The notes beneath the pieces are model-generated. The model made no database searches, had not been told where the DNA came from, and saw nothing but the letters and a program-made list of their open reading frames with translations. From assembly GCA_022925895.1 (NCBI GenBank), contig JAKSYS010000571.1, positions 1 through 41,378 on the forward strand: DNA of 41,378 bases, given 5' to 3'. Below, piece after piece: positions 11,304-21,639 of this stretch (position 1 is the stretch's first letter; each line of letters starts with the position of its first letter). The stretch is from Fragilaria crotonensis (lineage: Eukaryota > Bacillariophyta > Fragilariophyceae > Fragilariales > Fragilariaceae). Made by a program: the position numbers and the translations under genes.

Positions 11304-11799
11304 CTAGTGACTGGCTTCTTCAGGAGGAAATCGACGCTCCAAGCCCAGAAATGCCATCACATCGACCGCAGCGACTCCATTTTCCTTCGTCTGGGGTGTT
11401 TGCAGAGCTTCAGGCATGTCACAATCCTAAAGGGAACGAGAAACACAATGAGGATTTTCTTAGAACATATAACAAGCGTTTGTCTTGGAACGTTGCATTC
11501 TCACTTACTTCAATCCCAGCTCCGCACGGCATGCTCTTGATCCATTTGGACGCGACGAAGCTCGCCGCGTAGATGGATTCCATCGAGCAGTCATCGTCGT
11601 AGAGATCTTGCCAGCAAGGATTATCGCCAGATTGCATTTCACTGGACCAGTCATCCAACTCTCCGGATATGCGGTCCATCACGCTCATCCACGGTCGACT
11701 CGTGGATACAGAACATGGCATTTGTCGGAGCGGCTGAAGTACAATTGTCGAAAACGCATCGATGCCTACGACGCAGGAAAGAAGTAGAAGTACTCTCAT
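11304..11799 (-). CDS. Small secreted or plastid-targeted protein, member B of a local pair, two exons
   Basis: Exon 1 is 11509-11799 and exon 2 is 11304-11426, joined by an 82-bp intron with donor GTAAGTGAG and acceptor CCCTTTAG, phase 0. The product has 137 residues. A signal peptide (MRVLLLLSCVVGIDA) is followed by Phe, fitting a plastid presequence. The mature protein is acidic with several Cys (NPCWQDLYDDDC, MPCGAGIEDCDMP) and ends with VDVMAFLGLERR plus a short tail. That motif and the Cys-containing region are shared with the gene at 9724-10170. The intron is present only here. Function is unknown. Confidence 0.62.
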
Positions 11800-12087
11800 G
11801 GTAGAATTCAATTGTCGAACTGGCTTAGAATGGCGGAGTGTTTGTAGAGAAGAGGAAATCAATATATTCGTGTTTGCGTAGTTTGTGTTTTTAAGTTGGT
11901 GTTGGGTTAGTTTGCGGCACCAGGTGGCTTTCTTGTAGAGCGACGGGTTGAGAATTCGTTCGGATTGTGCGATCATCAGACATCAGGTGGAGGGCTTCAC
12001 TTTCCAGATGACAGATTGATGATCGATGTCTTACAGAAAATAGAAAAGACATCATGCCTCAAAAAAGACGTCATTTTGTGGAAACTC
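11800..12087. other. Upstream region of the member B gene
   Basis: No supported gene. An open frame running upstream of the signal-peptide Met in the same frame has no recognisable content and is treated as leader. Confidence 0.35.
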
Positions 12088-12154
12088 AGGCCGATCCTAA
12101 CGGTGTTGCAAAAGCAAAAGCAAACCATGTTTTCATTCTACTTTTCGTATTTGT

Positions 12155-12526
12155 AAAACACCGTCCCTAACCGTGTTATGAAACCGGAAACCTCGGAGCG
12201 AGTAAAGAGATATGTCCTTGAAAAGTTGTAAACTCTTTTTCAAAACTTTATACATGTAGAAAATTGTGTACCCTTCAGTACAATTTGAAAATCTTAAAAA
12301 GACAACGGTCACATTCGTTGAAACGTGTAGACTCCAGTATGTCAGTTTCTCCTAAACATTTATTTATTTAAACTGACGTAAAAATGCGTTCGTGCCAGTA
12401 TGTATCGAGGTCGAGCTCTATTTAAATTCGGTTTTGCAAGCTTGCAGAACTGTACGTCAGTGTTTCAAGATGCAAAACTGACGTTTTGCAAAGTATGTGT
12501 TTCGCAACGGTTAGGGACGGTGTTTT
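12155..12526. mobile_element. Second, nested inverted-repeat element
   Basis: Inside the 12088-12588 unit, a perfect 20-bp inverted repeat, AAAACACCGTCCCTAACCGT, lies at 12155-12174 and (inverted) at 12507-12526. It shares the core GTCCCTAA with the outer ends, which suggests one related MITE inserted in or recombined with another. Confidence 0.6.
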
Positions 12527-12527
12527 T

Positions 12528-12567
12528 CAAAAGCAAAAGCAAAACTGCAGTTTTGCTTTTGCTTTTG
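12528..12567. repeat. 40-bp perfect palindrome
   Basis: CAAAAGCAAAAGCAAAACTG (12528-12547) is followed directly by its reverse complement (12548-12567), centred on a PstI-like CTGCAG. It forms the inner part of the right end of the outer MITE-like unit and could extrude a cruciform. Confidence 0.85.
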
Positions 12568-12629
12568 CAACACCATTAGGGACGGCCTCCTCAATGCTTA
12601 CGTCCTCAAAAGTCGACATAAATCGAAAC

Positions 12630-12697
12630 AAAAACGGTGTCGCTTTTTTTGGAACCGGGATCTTTTCGCCAGGCAAAGAAAAAGCGACACTGTTTTT
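12630..12697. repeat. Inverted repeat with GGTGTCGC/GCGACAC arms
   Basis: An arm reading AAAAACGGTGTCGC plus a T-run (12630-12649) pairs with AAAAAGCGACACTGTTTTT (12679-12697), one mismatch. A third copy of AAAAGCGACACTGG follows at about 12717. It lies between the MITE-like unit and the transposase and may mark the end of another small element. Confidence 0.5.
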
Positions 12698-12762
12698 GAC
12701 TCGACCCGGCTGGAAACAAAAGCGACACTGGAGTACTCGCTACTAGCCTCGTACGCATCCGA

Positions 12763-14463
12763 TTGGCGCCGATTGCCAAGTTTTGCACAATGTTCGTCAA
12801 AGCTAATTCTACCACCTTGCGCACCGTTTCTGAAGCAACCATGGGACTAAAAGCTTCGCGACTTCTCGCGATCGACATGGTAAAGGGTCTGTGTGGTGAT
12901 GGTGGCGAAGATCCGCTCACCGAAAATGATTGTTTCAACAAAGATGGCGAGATTGATGACGAGAGACTCGAAAGTTATCTCATGCAAGATGACGACGACG
13001 ACGAACGGAAGACAAAGGCGCGGATTGCTTTGGCGTACATGGTTGGACAGAGAATTAAACGGAAAAGAGAAGTCTTGCTTGAGTCCGAGAGAGCGAAACC
13101 GCCCGCCCAAGAAAACGCGGATTTCACGCCCGAGGTATACTGATCCGGTCACAGGAGCGCGGCGCAAGAAGACGCCAAAATGAGTGCATGGTGGGAGGAT
13201 TACATTGATGATCCGCAACCCGGCAATCAGCATTGGGCAAAGGAGTTTAGACAGAATTTTCGCTTACCATATGCATCGTATGTGATGCTTCTTGATATGA
13301 TATCATCGGAAGCAAGCGACGGGTTGTTTGACAGATGGATCAAGGCATATGAAAGGACCAACAAATATAAAAACAAAGGTTTCGCCAATCGAATTGCTTC
13401 TCTTGGGTTCGCTTATCTGGGAAGAGGATGGACGTTTGACGACATGAAGGATGTAACATACATCAGTCGCGACGTCCATCGTAAGTTTTTCACCAATTTG
13501 TCAAGTTCGGAGCAAAGGTACTGTATCCAATGTATGTGTCGGCGCCGCGTTCGGTCGAGGAACTGAGGGATTGTGAGCAGGAATACAATATTGCAGGCTT
13601 TCCAGGTTGCATTGGTAGCACCGATGCAACCCATATTCCTCTTGAAAGGTTTGTTTTTCTTGCGCCAAGCGCACCTTGGGGCGAAGTCGAAAAGTACGAT
13701 GCGGACTTATAATCTGACTTGCAATCATCGGCGCCAAATTTTGCACACAACATCTGGTCACCCTGGTAGATGGAACGACAAAACATTGATTCGTTTTGAT
13801 ACTTTTATGTCAGAGCTTCGCGACGGAGGCTTGGATGACAAGATGGATTTCGAGTTGCGGACGCGACAAGGAATGACGAGTGACGAGGAAGGTGACGACA
13901 GGATACTTAGACTCAAGGGCGCTTACGTCATAGTGGATAACGGCTACCTTGAGTGGTCGACGACAGTGCCACCCGTGAAAGATTCGCAACCGGTCGGAGC
14001 TGAGGTTTTCAGTGGCTAGAGTCTATGAGAAAGGATGTTGAGTGCACCTTGGGATCTTGAAGGTCGCTGGCGAATTCTGAAGAGTGGAATTCGAGTTCAC
14101 AACACGGAAGTAGGTGATAATATCTGGCTCACCTGTTGTGCTTTGCACAATATGCTATTGGATGTTGACGGCCTGAGCAAGGCCTGGAAAATGGTGTTCG
14201 TTCCGTTGGGAGACGGAATTTGGCGAGTTTCGAGACGAAGAGATTCCTTTGCTGTTCGGAGATTGGTTGATCCTACGGGCACAGAGGACTTCCGTCTACG
14301 GCATTACGATGGGTCGCGATTTGGATATCGACGCCCGCCAATTGTAGTAAGTGATAATGAGGAGGAGGACGACGACGGCAATGAAAGTGATGGCAATTGC
14401 AGTCGCCACTCGCAATCGCAATCGCAATCGCAATCGCAACGGGAGTGGTCACCGGCGCAATAG
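12763..14463 (+). pseudogene. PIF/Harbinger-type DDE transposase, multiply frameshifted
   Basis: Harbinger transposases cut and paste DNA with a DDE catalytic triad. Segments appear in order across several frames: an acidic amino-terminal region; a basic stretch RPPKKTRISRPRYTDP; SAWWEDYIDDPQPGNQHW; a helical domain with GFANRIASLGFAYLGRGW; then the catalytic core with GFPGCIGSTDATHIPLE (first Asp), YNLTCNHRRQILHTTSGHPG, WNDKTLIRFDTF, AYVIVDNGYLEW (second Asp), KDVECT followed by the GRWRIL segment (Glu), and WLTCCALHNMLLDVDG. The frame changes near 13100, 13178, 13488, 13665, 14010 and 14050. The carboxy-terminal tail has a (Ser-Gln) run. With this many breaks it is treated as non-functional, though some shifts could be assembly errors. 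No matching terminal repeats were identified around it. Confidence 0.8.
14411..14440 (+). repeat. CGCAAT microsatellite
   Basis: Four CGCAAT units and one variant encode the Ser-Gln run near the end of the Harbinger frame. Confidence 0.85.
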
Positions 14464-14963
14464 TACGACCGGAGCAGGAGGTCGAATCCAACCGGTACCG
14501 CAGTCAACAAACTGAACTTCTTTCAGTTTCGTTCGCTGCTTGTCGAAAATTTCAATATTCGTACTCACGAAAACAATCTGCAGTGGCCAAAGAGACTTTC
14601 TCGTTCGAGACCAAGAAATGTTCCTGTCATGACGATTGCATGAATCTGCAATCAAGAGGTGGGCCACCTGCCGCTGTCACGCGTCGTGCGATATTGTCGT
14701 TCTGGCATTGCGTTGCATGTGAAACTGCTGGCTGAGACTGCCGAGACTGTGGGGTGAGTCATGCATCGGCATCAGACATCGAAAAAAGTTGTCATTGACG
14801 TCGTTGTTAGTATAGCAGTGCGCAAGAAGTGTACGATAATTGATTTCTAGTCGTTGTATTACTAGCTAGCTAGTAGTAGTAGACTATTTCTTCCCTGCCC
14901 ATGTATTTCCCCGCCCCTTTCCCATTGTTACTTTATTACCCGCCTCGTCTTCCGACAAAGTCT
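14464..14963. other. Spacer after the Harbinger remnant
   Basis: About 500 bp with no supported gene. It contains a short CTAGCTAGCTAG / TAGTAGTAG run near 14860-14880. No terminal inverted repeat of the transposase is evident. Confidence 0.35.
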
Positions 14964-15182
14964 CTAGTCCGTGTAGTTGTTGTAGTCTCCGTTGCGAATG
15001 AGTTCCTGAATCGCTGGCGACTCATTCGCAAAGCACGTCTTGCACCAAGTAATGTTGTGCAATCCCCGATTCACATCGCAACAACAAGAGCAGACACAAA
15101 CTTTCTTGCATTTCAAGCAAGTGTGGTTTGTTGGAATCAAGTTACACTCCATGCAAGTCGTGATGTTTGGAGTGCTGCTCAT
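14964..15182 (-). CDS. Short Cys-rich, probable zinc-binding ORF or terminal exon
   Basis: The 72-residue frame contains CMEC, then TCLKCKK, VCVCSCCC and WCKTC. The paired-Cys spacing (C-x2-C, about eight residues, C-x2-C, ... C-x2-C) suggests a treble-clef or zinc-ribbon fold. Such domains occur at the ends of some transposases, but this one is not identified. Its ATG follows directly on CTTGCTTTTTAG, a good splice acceptor, so it may be the last exon of the gene that starts at 17067 on the same strand: splicing from a GT at 15936 would join the two in phase. If so, the upstream stop at 15889 would not be used. Confidence 0.4.
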   Translation of the reverse strand: MSSTPNITTCMECNLIPTNHTCLKCKKVCVCSCCCDVNRGLHNITWCKTCFANESPAIQELIRNGDYNNYTD

Positions 15183-15888
15183 CTAAAAAGCAAGACCTGA
15201 ATTCGTGTCACATATCCCTATTTTTTGTTTGGATTTATACGAATTAAATTATGCATAGATCCGTACAAAATAATGCCACATTATTGTTCACGTACTAGTT
15301 TTTTTTTTTTTCGTATTCCGTACTTTTGTATGCACATGTTCCGAAGTCCAGAATTCGGAATCCAACAAAATACTCTTTGATACACCCGAGTTCTAATTGA
15401 TGGATTCCGGTATAATTTAGAATACGGAATCCTAAGTTTCTTCTCACGAAACAACGTAATCTAATCAGGCGTACTCCTGATCTTTCGTCGCTAGTTAATC
15501 CTTAATTTTGCATTTCATATTCCTTTACTTAGCACCGCCTGATTATGTTGTATCGTACTGTCTATTTATGAAGTGGTGTGTGGTAAATATCTGCATCTTA
15601 ATCAATATTAAAATAATCACATTATAAAGGCACAATGCAGTCTGGATTTTCATTTGTGCACAGCACGGTGTCAATACATCCCATATCATCTCGTGGCATC
15701 GCTTTGCGCTTACGGTTGTTTGCACGTCGTGGATTTGGTTTCACAACACGTTGGCGCTCCAAAAAAAAACATTCAGCAATTGATTATTAAACATCACTCC
15801 ACGCGAAATCCTGTCTTCTTTCACGGAATCGTAGAGCTCATTAAACTTATTCATGCCATCTTCAGTCCATCCAATCCCAGCTACACCA
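15183..15888. other. AT-rich stretch, possible long intron or spacer
   Basis: About 700 bp of AT-rich sequence with a T-run at 15299-15312 and scattered GGAATCC/GGATTCC motifs. No exon is supported. It is either spacer, or intron if the Cys-rich frame belongs to the upstream gene. Confidence 0.35.
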
Positions 15889-17067
15889 TTAGTATCGTTG
15901 CGTTGTTTTCGTGACAATGTATACTTTGGTGCCTACCATTGCACCAAGTGTTAGCTTTGTAGCATGCTTGCGATATTGTCACGCAGCAATCAAGAACTTA
16001 CCACAATCGCGGGGACCTGACCCGCAACAGCGTTAACATGTGCTTGAATCTGTAAGTATCGGCCATATTTATAGCAATGTGTTAGCACGGCAATCGAACA
16101 AAATCAAAACATTGCACTTTATCGTCATACCTTTGATTGTTCCAATGCCAATTCAGACATCCATGTCTCTGTGTAATTTAGTAACACAAGAAGCATAAAG
16201 GCTTCGTCGCTTAACGAGAACACATATTCATTGAAAACACAAGCATCGGAACGACAATAACTCATCATGTTAGCCTTGTCATTCCAATTACTGTGTCCCA
16301 CAATGCAAGGCGCATAGATATCAATTAAATGAACATAATGAACCAAATTGTCTCGCATAGCTAACATGTAGTCCATATCGGCATTTTGACCATTGTTGAC
16401 TTTAAAGTGCGGTATCTTACCACACATGCCGTCTGCGTTGACACAACAAAACAAACGTTAGTCATATGATTGCACTCGAGCCATTCATAAAATTGTACGT
16501 ACCTCTGAATCTTAAGCGCATGTTTTTGATGACGTTGTTGCGACGATCTGTGTGAGTACAAACAACAAGTTTACGCATGTCTGCCCACCAGTATTCATCA
16601 ACGTCTTCTGTCGCTACATTGCAATTAGCAACAATCATCGAACAAACGGTGCCACGTCTTAAATCATATAAACCATGCAAGTCTTTTTTAAAAAATTTGA
16701 GACGACTGAACAACTTTGTTTTGACACACTCTTTCACCATCATGCGTTGCGACGCAATTGTGTTTTGAAGCTGCATGTTAAGCGGAAGAGGATGAGGAGG
16801 AACCATTGCAACATTTCCAGGCATTAACGCACGCTCTGTTTCTCCGCCGTCTCGCATTGATGGCATGGGAGAATAACCAGTCATGATCGGCGTTACTTGG
16901 TGTTGTTGTTGATGATATAGTACTTTTTGATCACTTTGCACGGCCTCAGCAACTGCGCAATCATTTCGTCTCGACATATACAACATGTTTTTGGTAAGTA
17001 TCGAAGGCAGTTCATCATCCAAAACGGATGATGGGTCCAGTTGACCGCGATGATGCATTCCGTTCAT
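15889..17067 (-). CDS. Unrecognised four-exon gene in mobile-element region
   Basis: Exons 16503-17067, 16131-16432, 16002-16049 and 15889-15954 join in phase (1, 0, 0) across GT-AG introns of 70, 81 and 47 bp, giving about 326 residues. The donors are GTACGTAC, GTATGACG and GTAAGTTC. The first exon is low-complexity (Met/Gln/Pro-rich) and then becomes a folded-looking region, VKTKLFSRLKFFKKDLHGLY, with WWADMRKLVV. Exon 2 has YCRSDACVFNEYVF and SDEAFMLLVLLNYTETWM. The pattern WW...Arg/Lys...SDEAF.LLVL.NY suggests a conserved domain, but I cannot name it. The first Met of the open frame uses TTG; the ATG at 17067 is chosen. The last exon is the least certain, since the 47-bp intron is short and a downstream donor could extend the gene to the Cys-rich frame at 15182. 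Confidence 0.55.
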
Positions 17068-18782
17068 CTGAAGCAAACTTGCGTTTTATGAACTCATGTA
17101 AAACGTGCTGTAGTAAGTCTTTATAATTCCACGATTAATGCAAACTCATTCAAACATTGATCATTTCATCCAACGTAGATATATGTTGTATGACAACATG
17201 TGGTTTGTTGCATGTATAAATGTGAACCAAAACACGTGTTGTGGTTCAAACAAAGTTACGACTTACGATTTATTTGAAAGTCAAACCTTAATTGCGCCGC
17301 GCATTATTTAAATTTGAACATTGTTTCCCGCATTAAAATCTCAGTAATAAATTGATGGCACTGTGAACTGGTTCCGTGCTAAGAACAAAAAACGGTAAAT
17401 TAAATTAACGTGCTGCCGCTGTATTCAACGTAGAACAAGATACTGGATTCACACGATTCAACGCTACTTCCGTGAAAGTAATCTAGTAGTTTGCATCAAA
17501 TGTTTTCATTGCCCTTTTTTACTATCGTTGAGTTCTTAGTAAGTACTTTACTTCGGCCGGTACTTCTACTGGTCTGCAATACGACTGTATTGTTCTTACT
17601 TTTACTTTGATTGCTCGCCGTCTCGCTAATGCGTAATACAGACGTGTTCATTGTTAGACAATTTTGTGTAACCTATGTGGGCCTCTGCAGATGCGGCATC
17701 ACAATAGGATAAACACATTGCTGCTGTACCGGTCGTTCCATATGTTGGCGGTTGTCGTATATGGTGGTTAGCTGTCGTGTGATTGCTTATTGTTCCATCG
17801 CTTTTTCGCGTAGCAAATGGCTTTGAAATTCTTCATTTTGTATTTGCCATTGTTTTTTCTACTGCGTTATATCACGGAATCAACCGTTGTGTTGCAATTG
17901 TGTTTCGATGCATCGTTACTTGGTGTGGTTTCGGTGTTGATAGTGATACTCGTCTTGTAGGCGTGCCGTTATATATATGTCGCAATTCAATTTGCTTTGC
18001 TGTTAAACAAACCGCCAAGGCTCCTCGAGAACGCAAATGGAACTGACGATCTTGGGGCTGCGGGCATCGAACCACTGCGGTCCCTGCTAGTTAATGCACC
18101 TCAAAACCTGCGTTTGTGTGAAGAAGTAGTATAAACCTTCTCGGTACATTATCCGTTAAATCGATGTTAACATGACGTTAAACGACCGTTATGCGTCGAA
18201 CACATTTTGGTACACAACTCCATCCAGTGTCAGATCCTCAAGTGAACTGACACACTTCTATTCACTCTTTTCTCAATTCTTCACCAAATTCGTTTCTGTA
18301 AGTAACATCCCATCCTCTTATGTCATGAGATGAATCTGTGAGAGTTTTGGCTTTGAAGATGACAAGGTTGTTGTTCTTTTGAATGGATGAGATCAGGGAA
18401 TTTTGGTGTGTTGCCGCAGGGTAACCCGGATGTACAAAACTCTACTTCCACGCGTTTTCTACGGCATCGTCGTACCAGCACTGTTGTTTTTGTACAGTGA
18501 GTACTTACTGGTAGTACGCGCCAAAAACACGTGGCCTCTACTGCATGGTGGTAGGAGCACTGTGTTGTATTTTACTCGCGCTTGTTCCTTTGACAGTAGG
18601 TACTCTTTATCACTGTACCTGGTACTGATCAAGATCTTACCGTTGTGCAACCAAGAGGAAACTGCTTTGCTGCATCACAATCGAAATAACTCACTCCAAT
18701 TTTGATCTGTTTTGTCAGTTTTACAACCAACAACTTCAGCTGGCAAGCATTGTCGTCGTTATTGATTGATAAGATTGTTCAG
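17068..18782. other. Long AT-rich region without supported genes
   Basis: About 1.7 kb. Short open frames at 17783-18046 and 18403-18705 encode hydrophobic, Cys-containing sequences with no recognisable domain and no clear start context, so they are not called. A GTAC-rich cluster lies at about 18490-18560. Confidence 0.35.
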
Positions 18783-18947
18783 TTGCTGCACCATCTCGAG
18801 TTTTGTGTGTGGACATCAGTCACCTGCGAGGATCTTGCTCGAAAGAGTAGTGTGCCTACACGTCGTGCCTTACTGGTAAAGCCCACATTACTCGGTTGGT
18901 GCAGTAGTCCTTTGTTTAGCAAAGGACCGTTCAAGAAATTGGACGTC
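18783..18947 (+). repeat. 165-bp direct repeat, copy 1
   Basis: Begins TTGCTGCACC and ends just before the divergent GACGTC. It matches 19047-19212 almost base for base, including TCACCTGCGAGGATCTTGCT and TGCCTACACGTCGTGCCTTA. It contains a CCTTTG-TTTAG-CAAAGG hairpin. It lies just upstream of a decayed coding block. Confidence 0.85.
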
Positions 18948-19046
18948 TGGTACATTGTTGTTGATTGATTTGGAGGACATTGTGCTGTTTGGCCACAGTT
19001 GTTGCGAGGACGCAATTATTGTTCCTGTCATTCCTTGCTCTCTCTG

Positions 19047-19212
19047 TTGCTGCACCAGCTCGGGTTTTGTGTGTGGACACACCAGTCACCTGCGAGGATC
19101 TTGCTCGAAGAGTAGTGTGCCTACACGTCGTGCCTTACTGGTAAAGCCCACATTACTCGGTTGGTGCAGTAGTCCTTTGTTTAGCAAAGGACCGTTCAAG
19201 CCATTGGGCGTC
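19047..19212 (+). repeat. 165-bp direct repeat, copy 2
   Basis: Second copy, offset by 264 bp from the first. A handful of substitutions and 1-2 base indels separate them, so the duplication is fairly recent. The intervening 100 bp is unrelated apart from a short TGATTGAT string. Confidence 0.85.
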
Positions 19213-19289
19213 ATTGAAGTTTGTGAGGTCTGATTGAAATCATACGATTGTTGATTCTCCATCATGAGTGGGAAAGATTTGTGAGTGAA

Positions 19290-21600
19290 ATGCTTCGTGA
19301 AGTTGATAGTGAAGCTGAGTCCACGGCCGCATCAGAAACAGTCACCAATGCTGAGACAACACTCATGATTGGTAGGATGGAAAACAGTGATAGTTTGGTT
19401 TCGTCGTCCTCAGAGGCAAATGCCAGAGCTGAGACAAGCCAAATGCCTCCTGTTGAATTGGATGGTGATGCAGATTTGGCAGCTTCTGCATTGGCATTGT
19501 CGAATCTTGCAAGTGCCGATCCCATGCAAGGACTTGAGGTTATGGCCAAGGCTGCTGGTGAGGCAGTACCGCACAACGCTTCACTCCTGGGTTATCCACA
19601 AACTTATTGAAGGTGACGTCGATGTTGTGGTTCCTGTTCCAAGTACACCCACGAAAGTTTCAACATTAGCTTCGGTGTATAAGTTTGACGGAATTAATGA
19701 GTTGGCTGGACAACTTAATCATGGACAGGCGCGGCATAATTGCTGCGTATATCCGTGGGTTGGATGTCGGCTTTGTGGAACAGAATTTACCTCCATTCCG
19801 TAATTGGTTCAAACACTTTCGGTTTGCGGAGGCTATATTCAAGCCTGGAGACATTGGCAATAAAATGTGGCATTTTCGCCATGTTCTCTTGGGGCCGCAA
19901 TGCGTCGAAAACATTTCTTTTGGAACAGCTCCAAAGAATTTCTTAACTTGCGCTCGACAATTTTACACCGAGATTTTCCATCCCTCTCCGTCAATGGAAG
20001 AACAAATCGATCGGGCCATGAAACAAGATATCACAATCATGATGCTTGCTCTTCGGGTTGCCAAAAGGTGTTCTACCGAAATCCCTGACGCCATATGCCT
20101 CATCCCTGATCACAGTGTCAGCGGTTACTTTTCAATTGCATCGCGATCAAACGATCATGGAGCAATGTCGGTATTTGTGTCTTTCTTGGGAGTGACGCAC
20201 CATTTGACAGCACATCCGCCGATAACATCCATTGGCACCGCAATGGAGTTGGTTATGTTGTGACACATCAACAAAAAGAAGTCGGTGTGAATCCAGGGTA
20301 CCAATCAAGAAGATCGAGGATCCTTCAATGTTCACCCATCAACATTTCACTTCACAAAGAAGCGCAAAGATGACGAATTGTGAAACGATTGCTTTGATGA
20401 TGTTCTGTTTGAAATGACAATGTGGTACCCCAACGAAAGAAACAAATGATTCAAAACCCTTGATGATGATGGCCATGGTGAATTGAATTACATAATTCTG
20501 CAAATGCCGCCAAACAAGGAAGATGTTTCTACACAGTCAATGTTGAACCGAGGACCTTTACCAATCCATGCCAGCGACTGCAGATGATACAATTGTCACG
20601 ATCGAAAAGGTCACGGACAATCTATTTATGTCACTACCGCTTTTGCGCAAACTCTTGCCTGGTCCACTGAAAAGGATCACCAATTCGATTGTTTTGGGCA
20701 AAGCAAATGGCTGCCCAGATGTGAAACGGTTTGTTGCACCAATTCGTTGTTCAAAGGAAAAATGAACGATCTCAGTTTACATGGATGAAGAAGATTCATG
20801 TTTATCGCCTTACGATTTTGTGTTTATTTTGAAGCGCAAAGAACATTTTGCTCCTTATTTTATCAAGAACAAGCTTTTCGGATGAAAACAATGCCCTCCA
20901 AAGAAGAAAAAACGATGAAGAATGGGTCCGAAGAAAGCAGATGTGGAACATTGAACAGATTAAACATACACAACAAGACAGTGGACTGTGGTCCATGAGA
21001 TCATGAATGAGCAAACAGGTATTAGTGTTCCCTCAAAATGAGGATGTGCCTGAAGTGTTTTGTGATTGATTTGATGATCTACGTGGGTTCGTGGATGTGC
21101 CCGTCGGTGATTACAAACTGCACCACCATCCAAACTTGCAATGTTATGGGCGCCTGCTGTCACTTCAATCAAGCTGATGGAAAAGATTTGTGTGTGAGGC
21201 CCTTGCTTCAGCTTTGTTTTCGCTTGGTTTTTTGCGAGGCATCTACCATTGACAATTTCGGTGAAGAAATTTTAAAAGGCAGTTGTCGATGCTTTGGAAA
21301 ATGTTGTGAAACATGCGAGAAGCATTCTTCCGACTTGGATAGTGATTCGGCGTTGCCTCGACAATTCGATTGGAAGTTGACCTCGATGCGAAACCTCTTG
21401 CTTGGTGTTCTGACTGCATCGGACGGTAGCTGTTGTCATGCCGTTTGCATTCATGGAGGTTTTGTGTATGATGCGAATGAGGTTAAAGCCCTCCTCTGAA
21501 GAGGCTTTGAATGTTGTACCTCTACTCCATTGGTGAAGGTGAGTTTGTTGGATTCCGGCGGGGTTACATTTTTCGATATGAAGGACAGCGACAGCAGAGG
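19290..21600 (+). pseudogene. Decayed multi-domain ORF of a probable mobile element
   Basis: Several pieces of one long reading frame are visible across three frames. First comes a Ser/Ala/Glu-rich region from the Met at 19290. Then come HKLIEGDVDVVVPVPSTPTK, YKFDGINELAG and, after a shift near 19715, RRGIIAAYIRGLDVGFVEQN with KPGDIGNKMWHFRHVLLGPQ and NFLTCARQFYTEIFHP. A badly broken stretch (20100-21150) follows. The last readable part is LLLGVLTASDGSCCHAVCIH, GGFVYDANE and LPLSEEALN, where a His in CCHAV and an Asn/Asp in YDANE resemble the His-Asp/Asn half of a cysteine-peptidase-like fold. That is a guess. It converges on the minus-strand remnant that ends about 21640, with only tens of bases between. 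I cannot name the family. Confidence 0.45.
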
Positions 21601-21639
21601 ATTGAAAAATGACATGATGACAGAAATGAATTGAAACCT

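Larger units (their letters stand above)
12088..12588. mobile_element. MITE-like element with long terminal inverted repeats
   Basis: A 501-bp non-coding unit whose ends are inverted copies. The left end (12088-12124) reads AGGCCGATCCTAACGGTGTT and continues GCAAAAGCAAAAGC. The right end (12551-12588), read on the other strand, is AGGCCGTCCCTAATGGTGTT and continues with the same GCAAAAGCAAAAGC. Only about four positions differ over 36. It lies just upstream of a decayed Harbinger transposase. No terminal-repeat copy was found beyond the transposase, so a link is only suggested. Confidence 0.6.

Noticed and set aside
17783..18046. Hydrophobic 87-residue plus-strand frame
   Set aside because: No recognisable domain, no clear start context, and it lies in AT-rich DNA where such frames arise by chance.
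18040..18095. A minus-strand GGTTCGATGCC resembling a tRNA B box
   Set aside because: The flanking bases do not form a 5-bp T-stem, and no D-arm, anticodon arm or acceptor stem can be built around it.
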